A DNA stretch of 29,916 nt from Candidatus Giovannonibacteria bacterium RIFCSPHIGHO2_02_43_16 (GTDB lineage Bacteria > Patescibacteriota > Minisyncoccia > JACPKW01 > UBA11713), in the NCBI GenBank assembly GCA_001778545.1, contig MFHJ01000025.1:1-29916 (forward strand). The letters run 5' to 3'. Positions within the stretch are counted from its first letter, which is position 1, and every line of letters starts with the position of its first letter. The notes below the pieces were generated by a model. It saw nothing but the letters and a program-made list of their open reading frames with translations, was not told the DNA's origin and did not search any database. The translations under genes and the position numbers were made by a program. Of this stretch, positions 7,314 through 15,385 are shown one piece after another.

Positions 7314-8576
7314 CTATTCATATTCGCGCATGACAAGCTGGGCTTCGATTTGTTTTACAGTCTCAAGAACAACCGAGACCACAATCAGAAGTCCCGTGCC
7401 TCCAATGGTCAACGCTTGCACCCCGGTAGCCGCCTGCGTAGCAATCGGCAGAACCGCGATCGCTCCCAAGAAAAGCGCTCCTACTAAAGTGATTCTCGTC
7501 AGAATTTTCGAAAGATAGTCCGCGGTCGGACGGCCCGGGCGGATTCCGGGAACAAATGCTCCCTGTTTTTGGAGATTAGACGAAATTTGATCCGGGTCGA
7601 AAGTAACCGCGGTATAAAAATAAGTGAATAGGAAAACCAAAATAAAATAAGCGACTCCATAGAAAATCGAACTCGATAAAAATCCTAAAATCGCCGTTGA
7701 CACGGTCCGCAAAATCGCGTTGGTACTCTGCGCCGTGAAATTTATGATCATCTGTGGGAAAAGAAGAATTGATAACGCAAAAATTATCGGGATGACTCCG
7801 GCTTGATTGACCCGGAGCGGGAGATGGGTGGATACTCCTCCGTAGACGCGCATGCCCCGGACTCGCTTCGCGTATGAAACTGGGATAGGCCGCTCCCCTT
7901 CACTTATGATAACGACGCCCGCGATAATCGCGACAGCCGCCAAAAGAAACGCAGCGATTATCGGAATTTGCGATGGGTCGTAAGAAAGAAAATATTGCTG
8001 AATTCCGGATGGAATTCCGGAAACGATACCCGCAAAAATCAAAATAGAAATCCCGTTTCCGATTCCGTATTCAGAAATAAGCTCGCCGAGCCACATTAAA
8101 AAAATCGAACCTGCCACGATAACTACCAAGTTTTCCAAGCGCCCGAGCAAATCGAGCTGGCCGATAATTCCGGAGTTCCTCAAAACCACGAGGAGGCTGA
8201 AGCCCTGGATCAAAGCGAGAGGCACCGTCAATAATCTGGAATACTGGTTGAATTTTTTGCGCCCCGCTTCTCCCTCCTCCTGATACATCTCTTTGAGCCT
8301 CGGGAAAATCATAGTTAAAAGCTGCATTATTATGGAAGCTGTGATATACGGCCCCACTCCGAGCATAACTATGGAAAGATTATCCAAAGCCCCTCCCGAA
8401 AAAAGGTTCAGGAGGCCTAAAAATTGGTTATTTTCAAAAAGCTGTTTCAGCCGAAAAGGATCCACTCCGGGAATCGGCATGGAGGCTACAATTCTAAATA
8501 CAAACAAAACCCCCAAGACAAGGAGGATTTTATTCCTCAGGTCGCGATCCTTGAAAATTAAGAGTATTTTTTCCAT
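7314..8576 (-). CDS. secY: Preprotein translocase subunit SecY
   Basis: Forms the protein-conducting channel in the inner membrane. A 420-residue protein with about ten hydrophobic helices. Family marks: the N-terminal DLRNKILLVLGVLFVFRI, the plug-region VDPFRL, YITASIIMQLL, and EEGEAGRKKFNQYSRLLT in a cytosolic loop; SYAKRVRGMRVYGG and LPLRVNQAGVIPIIFA follow. It begins inside the end of rplO (19-nt overlap) and closes the spc-type cluster. The next genes on the strand are not the usual adk-map but the 404-residue protein and a toxin-antitoxin pair. Confidence 0.97.
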   Translation of the reverse strand: MEKILLIFKDRDLRNKILLVLGVLFVFRIVASMPIPGVDPFRLKQLFENNQFLGLLNLFSGGALDNLSIVMLGVGPYITASIIMQLLTMIFPRLKEMYQEEGEAGRKKFNQYSRLLTVPLALIQGFSLLVVLRNSGIIGQLDLLGRLENLVVIVAGSIFLMWLGELISEYGIGNGISILIFAGIVSGIPSGIQQYFLSYDPSQIPIIAAFLLAAVAIIAGVVIISEGERPIPVSYAKRVRGMRVYGGVSTHLPLRVNQAGVIPIIFALSILLFPQMIINFTAQSTNAILRTVSTAILGFLSSSIFYGVAYFILVFLFTYFYTAVTFDPDQISSNLQKQGAFVPGIRPGRPTADYLSKILTRITLVGALFLGAIAVLPIATQAATGVQALTIGGTGLLIVVSVVLETVKQIEAQLVMREYE

Positions 8577-8974
8577 GCGACTTGCGCTTTTTTAGAAAAT
8601 AGGCAATTTCTGATTATAAACTTTTTAGTCAGCTCGCCTGACCCGAGAATCTTTACGCGCGGAACCTTGCCTGAAATTCTGCTCACAAGGCCCTTTTCAA
8701 CAAGAACTCCCGGATTTATTTCCGACCCTTCCAGGAACTTACGATCAATATCCCTCAAATTTACCACAGCGATGGGCCTTGCGACAATTTTTGCCCTGTA
8801 TCCTTTTTTCTTTGGAATTTTTTTTAATATATCGCGAAACTGCGGGCGAATCCTTCTGCCAGACCTTGCTTTCTGCCCTTTTGTCCCGCGCCCGGAGGTA
8901 GTTCCGCGCTTGCCACCTCGCCCCACTCTTTTCCTGCGTTTATCTCCCGATGATTTTATTTGATGAGCTTGCAT
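8558..8974 (-). CDS. rplO: Ribosomal protein uL15
   Basis: 50S subunit protein, 138 residues. The N-terminal rRNA-binding tail is rich in Gly/Arg/Lys (KRRKRVGRGGKRGTTSGRG, then KARSGRRIRPQF), followed by the globular part with IVARPIAVVNLRDIDRKF. It follows rpsE by 5 nt. In most bacteria rpmD (uL30) lies in exactly this position and is absent here. It overlaps the secY start by 19 nt. Confidence 0.97.
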   Translation of the reverse strand: MQAHQIKSSGDKRRKRVGRGGKRGTTSGRGTKGQKARSGRRIRPQFRDILKKIPKKKGYRAKIVARPIAVVNLRDIDRKFLEGSEINPGVLVEKGLVSRISGKVPRVKILGSGELTKKFIIRNCLFSKKAQVAWKKYS

Positions 8975-8979
8975 ATTTA

Positions 8980-9450
8980 TTATTTAATATTTCGTAATTT
9001 CTTAAGCGCTTCTATTGCCGCGCGCGCGTTCGAGATTTTATTTTTCGTGTGCGAAATTATTTTGGCAGAGGTATCGGTAATTCCCGCTAACTCCAAAACG
9101 CTCCTAACGGCTCCTCCGGCAACAAGCCCGCGCCCTTTGGCAATTGGGCGCATTCGAACGCGAGCCGCGCCATATTTTGCTTCTATTTCAAAAGGGATTG
9201 AATAGGTCTGGGTAAGCGGGACTTTCATCATATTTTTTTTCGCGGATCTTATCGCTTTTTCCATGGCGAGAGCCGTATGAGTCCCCTTTCCAATGCCAAC
9301 GCCCACCCTTCCTTTCTTATCCCCTATAACTAAAGTTGCTCTAAAGGTAAAACGCCGCCCGCCCGCCATAACGCGAGCAACGCGCCTCAAATCAACCATT
9401 TTTTCCGAAAACTCTGATTTTTCTCTGCGATTTGGATTAAATCTAGCCAT
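8980..9450 (-). CDS. rpsE: Ribosomal protein uS5
   Basis: 30S protein at the mRNA entry and decoding region, 156 residues. The N-terminal double-stranded-RNA-binding-like part has VMAGGRRFTFRATLVIGD and GRVGVGIGKG; the C-terminal part has GRGLVAGGAVRSVLELAGI and TDTSAKIISHTKNKISN, where the family has DVSAKxxGSxNxxN. No Shine-Dalgarno site precedes the ATG, which follows an A/T-rich run. Spacing to rplR is 1 nt. Confidence 0.97.
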   Translation of the reverse strand: MARFNPNRREKSEFSEKMVDLRRVARVMAGGRRFTFRATLVIGDKKGRVGVGIGKGTHTALAMEKAIRSAKKNMMKVPLTQTYSIPFEIEAKYGAARVRMRPIAKGRGLVAGGAVRSVLELAGITDTSAKIISHTKNKISNARAAIEALKKLRNIK

Positions 9451-9451
9451 A

Positions 9452-9784
9452 TTAAAATTCTATGCCTCCTTTTCTCAAAGCTTCAGCCAAAGCTTTAATT
9501 CGGCCGTGGTATTGATATCCTCCGCGGTCAAAAACAATTTTCTTGTAGCCCTTCGATAAAATCTCCTTCGCGAAAGTTTCTCCCAGGACTGACGCGCGGT
9601 CTATTTTCGTCCCCTTTTTTATTTTAAGATCTTTCATGCCCAAAATAGTTCTCTTGGCGCTATCATTAATAAGCTGGGCTTCTATGTGCTTCAGAGAACG
9701 AAAAACCGAAAGCCTCGGGCGCAAGGCTGTCCCCATAATTTTTGCTCTGATTCTTTTATGCCTGCTTATTCTGCTACTTTTCAT
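9452..9784 (-). CDS. rplR: Ribosomal protein uL18
   Basis: 50S protein that binds 5S rRNA, 110 residues from the ATG chosen here; a TTG two codons upstream is possible but less likely. Seen: RISRHKRIRAKI, RPRLSVFRSLKHIEAQLI (strand that contacts 5S rRNA), and the C-terminal KKIVFDRGGYQYHGRIKALA with the conserved FDRGGYxYHGRVKALAEAAR signature. Normal position between rplF and rpsE. Confidence 0.97.
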   Translation of the reverse strand: MKSSRISRHKRIRAKIMGTALRPRLSVFRSLKHIEAQLINDSAKRTILGMKDLKIKKGTKIDRASVLGETFAKEILSKGYKKIVFDRGGYQYHGRIKALAEALRKGGIEF

Positions 9785-9793
9785 AATCAAAAT

Positions 9794-10339
9794 TTAAGCC
9801 GTGGTTCCTGCCGCTTTTTTGCCAGCCTTTCTTCTGATAATTTCGCCATCATACCGAAATCCCTTTCCTTTATATGGATCTGGCTTCTTAAGTACTCTCA
9901 ATCTTGCCGCTGTCTCGCCTACTTTTTCCTTATCTACGCCCGAAACTGTAATTGCATTTTTTTCGACCTGGAAACTGATCCCGTCAGGAGAAGGAAATTT
10001 GACCAGATGGGAAAACCCGAGACTCAAAACCAAATCTCTTCCTTCCGGCTGAGCTTTAAAACCAATCCCTTCTAAAATAAGTTTCTTCGAGTATCCTTCC
10101 ACTGTGCCCTTAATCATATTTTTTAAAAGAGAAACATAAGTTCCCCATAATTTTCTTGAAAGACGTGTATCAATTCGCGGAGAAATTTCGATAAGGCCGT
10201 CTTTAAGCACAAAAGATATCTCATCTCGAAAAACCCGCGAAAGCTCTCCTTTTGGCCCTCTTACAGAAACTTTTTGTCCATCTATTTTTATCTCAACTCC
10301 AGCTGGAACTATTATAGGTTTTTTCCCTAATCGCGACAT
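9794..10339 (-). CDS. rplF: Ribosomal protein uL6
   Basis: 50S protein near the elongation-factor binding site, 181 residues, two related alpha/beta domains. Seen: MSRLGKKPIIVPAGVEI, VSVRGPKGELSR, GYSKKLILEGIGFKAQ and the C-terminal signature KKPDPYKGKGFRYDGE. The tail GKKAAGTTA is slightly extended. Lies 4 nt after rpsH. Confidence 0.97.
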   Translation of the reverse strand: MSRLGKKPIIVPAGVEIKIDGQKVSVRGPKGELSRVFRDEISFVLKDGLIEISPRIDTRLSRKLWGTYVSLLKNMIKGTVEGYSKKLILEGIGFKAQPEGRDLVLSLGFSHLVKFPSPDGISFQVEKNAITVSGVDKEKVGETAARLRVLKKPDPYKGKGFRYDGEIIRRKAGKKAAGTTA

Positions 10340-10343
10340 AAAA

Positions 10344-10733
10344 TTACCAAATTTCGCATAAAATCTCGCCGCCGATTTTTTCTCGGCGCGCCACCTCGTC
10401 CGTCTTCAGGCCTTTTGATGTTGAAACGATTGAAAAACCAAAACCCCTCTTAATAGGTTTCAATTCTGCAAATTTTTTATAAACTCTTTTCGAAAGTTTT
10501 GATATTTTTTTAACATCGTGTAGCTTCGCTTCGCCATCCGCGTTATAGGCTATGCCGAGTTCCAAAACTTTGCGATTTTTCCTGCCGCGAACCTCAACAG
10601 AAGAGAGGCAACCTTTCTCTTTCATTAAATTAGCGATCTCTTGCTTGATCTTTGAATGTGGGACCAAAACAATCTCTTTCGCGACGAGAGAAGCGTTTTT
10701 AATCCTTATTAACATGTCTGAAATTGGATCCAT
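10344..10733 (-). CDS. rpsH: Ribosomal protein uS8
   Basis: 30S assembly protein that binds the central domain of 16S rRNA, 129 residues. The chosen start (MDPISDMLIRIKNA) matches the family start and leaves 4 nt after the rpsN stop; a longer open frame would add 17 residues inside rpsN and is not supported. C-terminal signature seen: SIVSTSKGLKTDEVARREKI, then GGEILCEIW. Confidence 0.97.
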   Translation of the reverse strand: MDPISDMLIRIKNASLVAKEIVLVPHSKIKQEIANLMKEKGCLSSVEVRGRKNRKVLELGIAYNADGEAKLHDVKKISKLSKRVYKKFAELKPIKRGFGFSIVSTSKGLKTDEVARREKIGGEILCEIW

Positions 10734-10737
10734 AAGA

Positions 10738-10923
10738 TTACCAGCTAGACTTTCTAATTCCGGGGATAGCTCCTTCGTTTGCAAGTTCTCTAAAACATAT
10801 CCTGCAAAGTTCGAAATCGCGCATATATCCCCTCTTTCGACCGCAACGAAAACATCTTCGCACTGTTCTCGAAGAAAACTTAGGTATTTTTTTTGATCTC
10901 GCTACTACTGATGTTTTTGCCAT
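10738..10923 (-). CDS. rpsN: Ribosomal protein uS14, zinc-binding (type Z)
   Basis: 30S head protein, 61 residues, short zinc form. Two Cys pairs are visible: CFRCGRKRGYMRDFELCRIC (CxxC...CxxC), followed by the conserved CFRELA and a C-terminal GIRKSSW. The typical location is between rplE and rpsH, with a 1-nt gap to rplE. Confidence 0.97.
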   Translation of the reverse strand: MAKTSVVARSKKIPKFSSRTVRRCFRCGRKRGYMRDFELCRICFRELANEGAIPGIRKSSW

Positions 10924-10924
10924 A

Positions 10925-11458
10925 TTATTTCTTAAACGGTATGCCTAATTCCCTATAAAGCTCCAGCGCTTCATCGCGACTCTTAGCGTTTGTGACCAAA
11001 GTAGCTTCCAGCCCGAAAATGGTCTTAACATCTTCGCCGATTATTTCCGGAAAAGCAATGTGCTCCTTTATCCCGATAGTCAGATTGCCAAACTCATCGA
11101 CGCTTGATTCAGAAATGCCGCGAAAATCCCTAGATCTCGGCAGGGTCATATCGATCAAGCGCGTAAGAAAATCATACATCCTTTTCCCGCGCAATGTCGC
11201 CTTGTATCCTATTATCATCCCCTCCCTGGATTTAAACGAAGCAATAGATTTTTTCGCTGGCCTTGCGTGCGCCTTTTGCCCGGCTATCATGGAAGTGAAT
11301 TTCTGAATCAACTCTTTCTCTTTTTCATCTTTAAGCCTGCCGACTCCAGTGTTTACAACAATTTTTACAATCCGAGGAACAGCTAAAGGCGAGGAATATT
11401 TGTATTTCTTTGTCATAGTCGCCTTTATTTCTTTATCAAACTTAGCTTTATAATTCAT
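10925..11458 (-). CDS. rplE: Ribosomal protein uL5
   Basis: 50S protein that contacts 5S rRNA and the P-site tRNA, 177 residues. The chosen start is MNYKAKFDKEI, 2 nt after the rplX stop; an ATG seven codons upstream would overlap rplX. Seen: VPRIVKIVVNTGVG, GQKAHARPAKKSIASFK, REGMIIGYKATLRGKRMYDF, the PRSRDFRG loop and NLTIGIKEHIAFPEI. Confidence 0.96.
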   Translation of the reverse strand: MNYKAKFDKEIKATMTKKYKYSSPLAVPRIVKIVVNTGVGRLKDEKEKELIQKFTSMIAGQKAHARPAKKSIASFKSREGMIIGYKATLRGKRMYDFLTRLIDMTLPRSRDFRGISESSVDEFGNLTIGIKEHIAFPEIIGEDVKTIFGLEATLVTNAKSRDEALELYRELGIPFKK

Positions 11459-11460
11459 AG

Positions 11461-11775
11461 CTAGAATTCGACTTCGCATTTTTTACAAGACCTTTTTTTC
11501 TCGCCGTTATCCATAATTTTTATCTTAACCCTCGCGGCCTTTTGGCAATTTGGGCATTGAATCATAACTTTAGAAATTGGCATTGGTGCCGGCATCTGAA
11601 CAATACTCCCTTTTTCGCCCGCCTTTCTCGGCCTCCTGTGCCTTTTTTTCAAATTAATTCCCTCAATTAAAAGCAGTTTGTCTTTTGGGTAAACTCGAAG
11701 CACCTTTCCGCCCCTTCCTTTGTCCTTTCCGGAGAGCACTGTAACGTTATCGCCTTTTTTTATTCTCGCTGGCAT
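11461..11775 (-). CDS. rplX: Ribosomal protein uL24
   Basis: 50S assembly-initiation protein, 104 residues from MPARIKKGD; an ATG three codons upstream would overlap rplN. KOW motif at the N-terminus (KKGDNVTVLSGKDKGRGGKV), then GINLKKRHRRP. The C-terminal zinc ribbon is present as CPNC and CKKC, a normal variant of bacterial L24. Confidence 0.96.
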   Translation of the reverse strand: MPARIKKGDNVTVLSGKDKGRGGKVLRVYPKDKLLLIEGINLKKRHRRPRKAGEKGSIVQMPAPMPISKVMIQCPNCQKAARVKIKIMDNGEKKRSCKKCEVEF

Positions 11776-11776
11776 A

Positions 11777-12142
11777 TTAAACAACTTCCGGGGCTAATGA
11801 AATAATTTTCAAAAATCCTTTGTCGCGCAATTCCCTCGGAACCGGTCCGAAAATTCTGCCTCCTTTTGGTTCTCTTCCGTCAAGTATAACCACGGCGTTA
11901 TCATCAAAACGCAGATAAGACCCGTCCGCTCTGCGAAATGCATTTTTCTGGCGGACGATAACCGCTCTCAGAACATCTTTTTTCTTGACGATTTTTCTCG
12001 GCTCCGCTTTTTTCACAGTTATGACGACGATGTCGCCTAACTCGGCGTATCTTCTTCTCGTTCCGCCCAAAACTTTAATGCATTGGACCAAAAGAGCCCC
12101 AGAATTATCCGCAACTTTCAACATTGTTCTGTGCTGTATCAT
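11777..12142 (-). CDS. rplN: Ribosomal protein uL14
   Basis: 50S protein at the subunit interface (bridge B5/B8), 121 residues, normal length. Seen: [16 protein letters not shown] at the start, the [11 protein letters not shown] strand and the signature segment [18 protein letters not shown], then [19 protein letters not shown]. Overlaps rpsQ by 4 nt (ATGA). Confidence 0.97.
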   Translation of the reverse strand: MIQHRTMLKVADNSGALLVQCIKVLGGTRRRYAELGDIVVITVKKAEPRKIVKKKDVLRAVIVRQKNAFRRADGSYLRFDDNAVVILDGREPKGGRIFGPVPRELRDKGFLKIISLAPEVV

Positions 12143-12381
12143 ATTCTTGAAATTATTTTCCAGCGTTTGTCCTTCGAAATTGGCCGCGTTTCCTGAATCT
12201 TAACTTTTTCCCCCGACTTATATTCGTTTGCTTCGTCATGCGCCTTGAATTTTTTTGACCTTTTTATGTATTTCCCGTATTTTGGCATCTTAAAATAACG
12301 CTCAACCTCAACAACTCTGGTCTTTGCCATTTTGTCCGATACAATAATTCCTTTTAATATTTTAGGCCTAACTTCTTTCAT
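12139..12381 (-). CDS. rpsQ: Ribosomal protein uS17
   Basis: 30S early-assembly protein, OB-fold, 80 residues. Seen: [40 protein letters not shown] and the C-terminal ISKDKRWKI, matching the GDxVxIxExRPLSKxKxW signature. Overlaps the end of rpmC by 14 nt. Confidence 0.96.
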   Translation of the reverse strand: MKEVRPKILKGIIVSDKMAKTRVVEVERYFKMPKYGKYIKRSKKFKAHDEANEYKSGEKVKIQETRPISKDKRWKIISRI

Positions 12382-12565
12382 TTTCTTTCTGATTGATTAT
12401 GGTTAAAATCCTGGCTATATCCTTTCTCAAATTTGAACCAAGTTTTATATTTTTATTCTTCCCAAATCCGATATCAAACCTGAATTTGCCGAGTTCTCCT
12501 CGTTTGCCATTCAAGATTTCTTGAAGTTCCTCTATCGATTTTTTACTCAATTCTTTTGTTTCCAT
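12368..12565 (-). CDS. rpmC: Ribosomal protein uL29
   Basis: 50S protein at the exit tunnel, docking site of trigger factor and SRP in other bacteria. 65 residues, two long helices: [20 protein letters not shown] and [18 protein letters not shown]. The middle ([14 protein letters not shown]) is a little longer than average. Overlaps rpsQ. Confidence 0.93.
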   Translation of the reverse strand: METKELSKKSIEELQEILNGKRGELGKFRFDIGFGKNKNIKLGSNLRKDIARILTIINQKENERS

Positions 12566-12567
12566 AA

Positions 12568-12981
12568 CTAATCTCTCGAAATTAATTTAGTTTTAACCGG
12601 GAGTTTAGCCTGCGCCTTTCGCAAAGCTTCCGATGCGTTTTCTTTAGTCAAACCGTCAATTTCAAAAAGCACTCTCCCAGGCTTCACTGCCGCAACATAT
12701 CCAACCGGGTCTCCTTTTCCAGCTCCCATAGTAACTTCGGGAGGTTTTTGCGTATATGGCTGGTCCGGAAAGATCCTTATCCACATTTTTCCTCCTTTGG
12801 CTGTGTATCTAGTAAGCACTTTCCTCGCAGCCTCTATCTGCTCAGACGTAATCTGCCCCGAACTTAGAGCTTTGATTCCTGACGCCCCGAAAGCCAAATT
12901 CGTCCCGCGGGTTTCGACTCCCTTGAATTGCCCCCTCAACCTCTGCCATTTTCTATATTTAACTTTTTTTGGAAACAGCAT
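12568..12981 (-). CDS. rplP: Ribosomal protein uL16
   Basis: 50S protein at the A-site tRNA elbow, 137 residues. Seen: PKKVKYRKWQRLRGQFKG, TRGTNLAFGASGIKAL, the conserved WIRIFPDQPYTQKP and EVTMGAGKGDPVGYVAAVKP. It starts inside rpsC with a 23-nt overlap, the largest in the cluster. Confidence 0.97.
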   Translation of the reverse strand: MLFPKKVKYRKWQRLRGQFKGVETRGTNLAFGASGIKALSSGQITSEQIEAARKVLTRYTAKGGKMWIRIFPDQPYTQKPPEVTMGAGKGDPVGYVAAVKPGRVLFEIDGLTKENASEALRKAQAKLPVKTKLISRD

Positions 12982-13627
12982 CGAAGATTTCTCCTTTATA
13001 AATCCAAACCTTTATTCCTATATCTCCATAGGGAAGATGCGCCCTCTCGCGCGCGAAATCTATATCCGCCCTTAGAGTCGTTAAAGGAACTTGTCCTCGC
13101 TTCAGCCACTCGTATCTCGCCATCTCCGCCCCGTCAAGCCTGCCTGACAGCGCAACCTTAACGCCCTTAACGTCTCTGTTGGCCATAACTTTCTCCAAAG
13201 ATTGATTCAGCACTCTTCTAAAATTCATCCGCTTTTCCAGATCTTCCGCAATCATTTGGGCAACTATCTTGGAATGCGTTTCCGGAGATTTTATCTCCTG
13301 TACGGATATTTTAAAATTCTTCGGCAAATTCAAATTTAATTTTTCAGCTTTTCCCGAAATTTCTTTTCTTAATTTCTCGATTCCTTCTCCGCCGCGCCCG
13401 ATCAAAAGCCCGGGTCTTGAAGTCTTTAAAATCAGATTCATTTCATTCTGCCCGCGCTCAATTTCAATATTCGCGATATACATGCCTCGAAGCCTGCCCT
13501 CGAGCCATTCCCTTATTAAAATATCTGATTTAAGAAACTGGCGATAAACGCGATTTTTAAACCATCGGGATTTCCAATCTCGGAGTATTCCTATGCGAAA
13601 TGAATATGGATGAACGCTGTGCCCCAT
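12959..13627 (-). CDS. rpsC: Ribosomal protein uS3
   Basis: 30S protein at the mRNA entry tunnel with helicase-like function, 222 residues. Seen: the start MGHSVHPYSFRIGILRDW, a KH domain with GLLIGRGGEGIEKLRKEI, and the C-terminal domain GVKVALSGRLDGAEMAR followed by the KRGQVPLTTLRADIDFA segment that lines the mRNA path. Confidence 0.97.
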   Translation of the reverse strand: MGHSVHPYSFRIGILRDWKSRWFKNRVYRQFLKSDILIREWLEGRLRGMYIANIEIERGQNEMNLILKTSRPGLLIGRGGEGIEKLRKEISGKAEKLNLNLPKNFKISVQEIKSPETHSKIVAQMIAEDLEKRMNFRRVLNQSLEKVMANRDVKGVKVALSGRLDGAEMARYEWLKRGQVPLTTLRADIDFARERAHLPYGDIGIKVWIYKGEIFDAVSKKS

Positions 13628-13631
13628 GTTT

Positions 13632-13973
13632 TTATTTTTCTCCCAAAACTATCGTTACGTGCGACGACCTTTTCCTGATCGTGTATGCCCTGCCAAATGC
13701 CCTCGGCATAAATCTCTTAAGCGTGGGGCCGACATCTACTCTTATATTTTTAATATAAAGTTTGTCAGAAGAGGCCCCGAGATTATTTTTCGCGTTGGAA
13801 ACTGCTGATTTCAGTAATTTTGAAATCTCGCGTGCTGGCGAGCGCGGAACAACTTTAAGAAAGTCTTGAGCAAATTTAACCGGCTTCCCGGAAAGGGCGG
13901 CGGTAACCGCTCTTATTTTCCGCGGCGATATTCCGATATAATTCAATTTTGCGATTGCTTCTTTCATAATCAT
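13632..13973 (-). CDS. rplV: Ribosomal protein uL22
   Basis: 50S protein whose beta-hairpin reaches the nascent-peptide tunnel, 113 residues. Seen: IGISPRKIRAVTAAL, LLKSAVSNAKNNLG, and the hairpin end LKRFMPRAFGRAYTIRKRSS then HVTIVLGE. The start overlaps the rpsS stop by 4 nt (ATGA). Confidence 0.97.
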   Translation of the reverse strand: MIMKEAIAKLNYIGISPRKIRAVTAALSGKPVKFAQDFLKVVPRSPAREISKLLKSAVSNAKNNLGASSDKLYIKNIRVDVGPTLKRFMPRAFGRAYTIRKRSSHVTIVLGEK

Positions 13974-14290
13974 TTGCTTGGCGCGGCGGGCGTTTGAGCG
14001 CTCACTTTAGCGGAAGCTTCTATCTCCTTTTGCATCTTCCCTCCGTGACGGACAAATTTTCGCGAAGGAGCGAATTCGCCAAGCCGATGCCCGATCATCT
14101 CTTCTTTTACAGTCACCGAGATAAAATCTTTCCCATTATGAACCCCGAAAGTAAAACCTATCATCTCTGGAGAAATCTGGGAAGATCTGGCCCACGTTTT
14201 AATAATCTCTCCTGAACCGGATTTTTTCCCAGAGATTTTCTTTAAAAGTTTTTCATCCACATATGGACCTTTTTTTATTGATCGTGACAT
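13970..14290 (-). CDS. rpsS: Ribosomal protein uS19
   Basis: 30S head protein, 106 residues including a C-terminal tail (AKVSAQTPAAPSK) beyond the usual end. Seen: MSRSIKKGPYVDEKLLKKI, IKTWARSSQISPEMIGFTFG, VHNGKDFISVTV and MIGHRLGEFAPSRKFVRHGG. Gap to rplB is 1 nt. Confidence 0.97.
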   Translation of the reverse strand: MSRSIKKGPYVDEKLLKKISGKKSGSGEIIKTWARSSQISPEMIGFTFGVHNGKDFISVTVKEEMIGHRLGEFAPSRKFVRHGGKMQKEIEASAKVSAQTPAAPSK

Positions 14291-14291
14291 T

Positions 14292-15119
14292 TTATTTCTT
14301 TCTTCTTTGAATAATCATTTTATTCGACCACTTTTTTCTACCTCTGGTTTTGACGCCGCGAGTTCCTTTGCCCCAGCGGTTCTTCGGCCGCCTTGTCCCG
14401 CGCATGGCCTTTCCTTCCCCTCCTCCATAAGGATGGTCTACTGGATTCATCGCAGATCCTCTGACTGTCGGTCTTATTCCAAGATGGCGCGAGCGCCCAG
14501 CCTTGCCTAAAACTACCAGATTTGCTTCCTCGTTTGAAGCCTGTCCGATCGAAGCCCACGCATTTTCGGAAACTTTTCTTACTTCGCCGGACGGCAACTT
14601 AATCAATGTGGTTGGGGAATCCTGCGCCAATATCTCAGCGAAAGTTCCAGCGCTCCTTACAAGTTTTGCGCCTGAGGCCGGATAAACTTCCATATTATAT
14701 ATCTGGGTTCCGACAGGTATATTCTTCAGAGGCAAACGATTCCCCGTTTTAAGCGGAGCTGTTTCGGAAATCATTATTTCGTCATGTACTTTTATGCCGG
14801 CTGGCATTACCATATATCTTTTCTCCCCGTCACGAAAAGCGACAAGCCCAATGAAAGCGCTTCTATTTGGATCGTATTCAATCGAAACGATTCTGGCTTG
14901 GATATTTTTCTTGTCCATAATAAAATCGACGTCTCGATATAGCCTCTTAACTCCCCCGCCTTTATGCCGTGTCGTTATTCTGCCTCTATTATTTCTGCCG
15001 ACAGAACGCCTAAATCCGTGAGTCAAGCTTTTTTCCGGCTCTCCTCTGGTTAAAACTTTTTTATAGTCCACAACCGTCGTTTGCCTGAGGCTGGGCGTTT
15101 TTGGCTTAAAACTTTTCAT
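14292..15119 (-). CDS. rplB: Ribosomal protein uL2
   Basis: 50S protein close to the peptidyl transferase centre, 275 residues. Seen: RGRITTRHKGGGVKRLYRDV, YDPNRSAFIGLVAFRDGEKR, KLPSGEVRKVSENAWASIGQ, and the C-terminal signature AMNPVDHPYGGGEGKAMRG. The catalytic-region His (DHP) is kept, while the second His of DHPHGGGEG is Tyr. Overlaps rplW by 4 nt. Confidence 0.97.
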   Translation of the reverse strand: MKSFKPKTPSLRQTTVVDYKKVLTRGEPEKSLTHGFRRSVGRNNRGRITTRHKGGGVKRLYRDVDFIMDKKNIQARIVSIEYDPNRSAFIGLVAFRDGEKRYMVMPAGIKVHDEIMISETAPLKTGNRLPLKNIPVGTQIYNMEVYPASGAKLVRSAGTFAEILAQDSPTTLIKLPSGEVRKVSENAWASIGQASNEEANLVVLGKAGRSRHLGIRPTVRGSAMNPVDHPYGGGEGKAMRGTRRPKNRWGKGTRGVKTRGRKKWSNKMIIQRRKK

Positions 15120-15382
15120 GCTAAATCAATTTTCTGTCCTTTTTTTAAATACACAATAGCTTTTTTGTATCCAGATTTGAAACCAACTTTCCCGCGCACA
15201 ATCCTTTTCTTCGGAGGTATCGTCACCAAATTAACTTTTCGCACATTAACTTTAAATAAATCTTCTACGGATTTTTTGATTTCAAGTTTGTTGGCGCCTT
15301 TTTCAACGCGAAAAGTATATGCGCCGCCTGAAGACAGGGTGTTAGCTTTTTCGCTTATTATCGGGTTGATTAATTTTGACAT
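15116..15382 (-). CDS. rplW: Ribosomal protein uL23
   Basis: 50S exit-tunnel protein, docking site for trigger factor, 88 residues. Seen: INPIISEKANTLSSGGAYTF, NKLEIKKSVEDLFKVNVRKV and the extended loop with PPKKRIVRGKVGFKSGYKKA. Ends KKGQKIDLA, typical of the family. Confidence 0.96.
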   Translation of the reverse strand: MSKLINPIISEKANTLSSGGAYTFRVEKGANKLEIKKSVEDLFKVNVRKVNLVTIPPKKRIVRGKVGFKSGYKKAIVYLKKGQKIDLA

Positions 15383-15385
15383 AAA

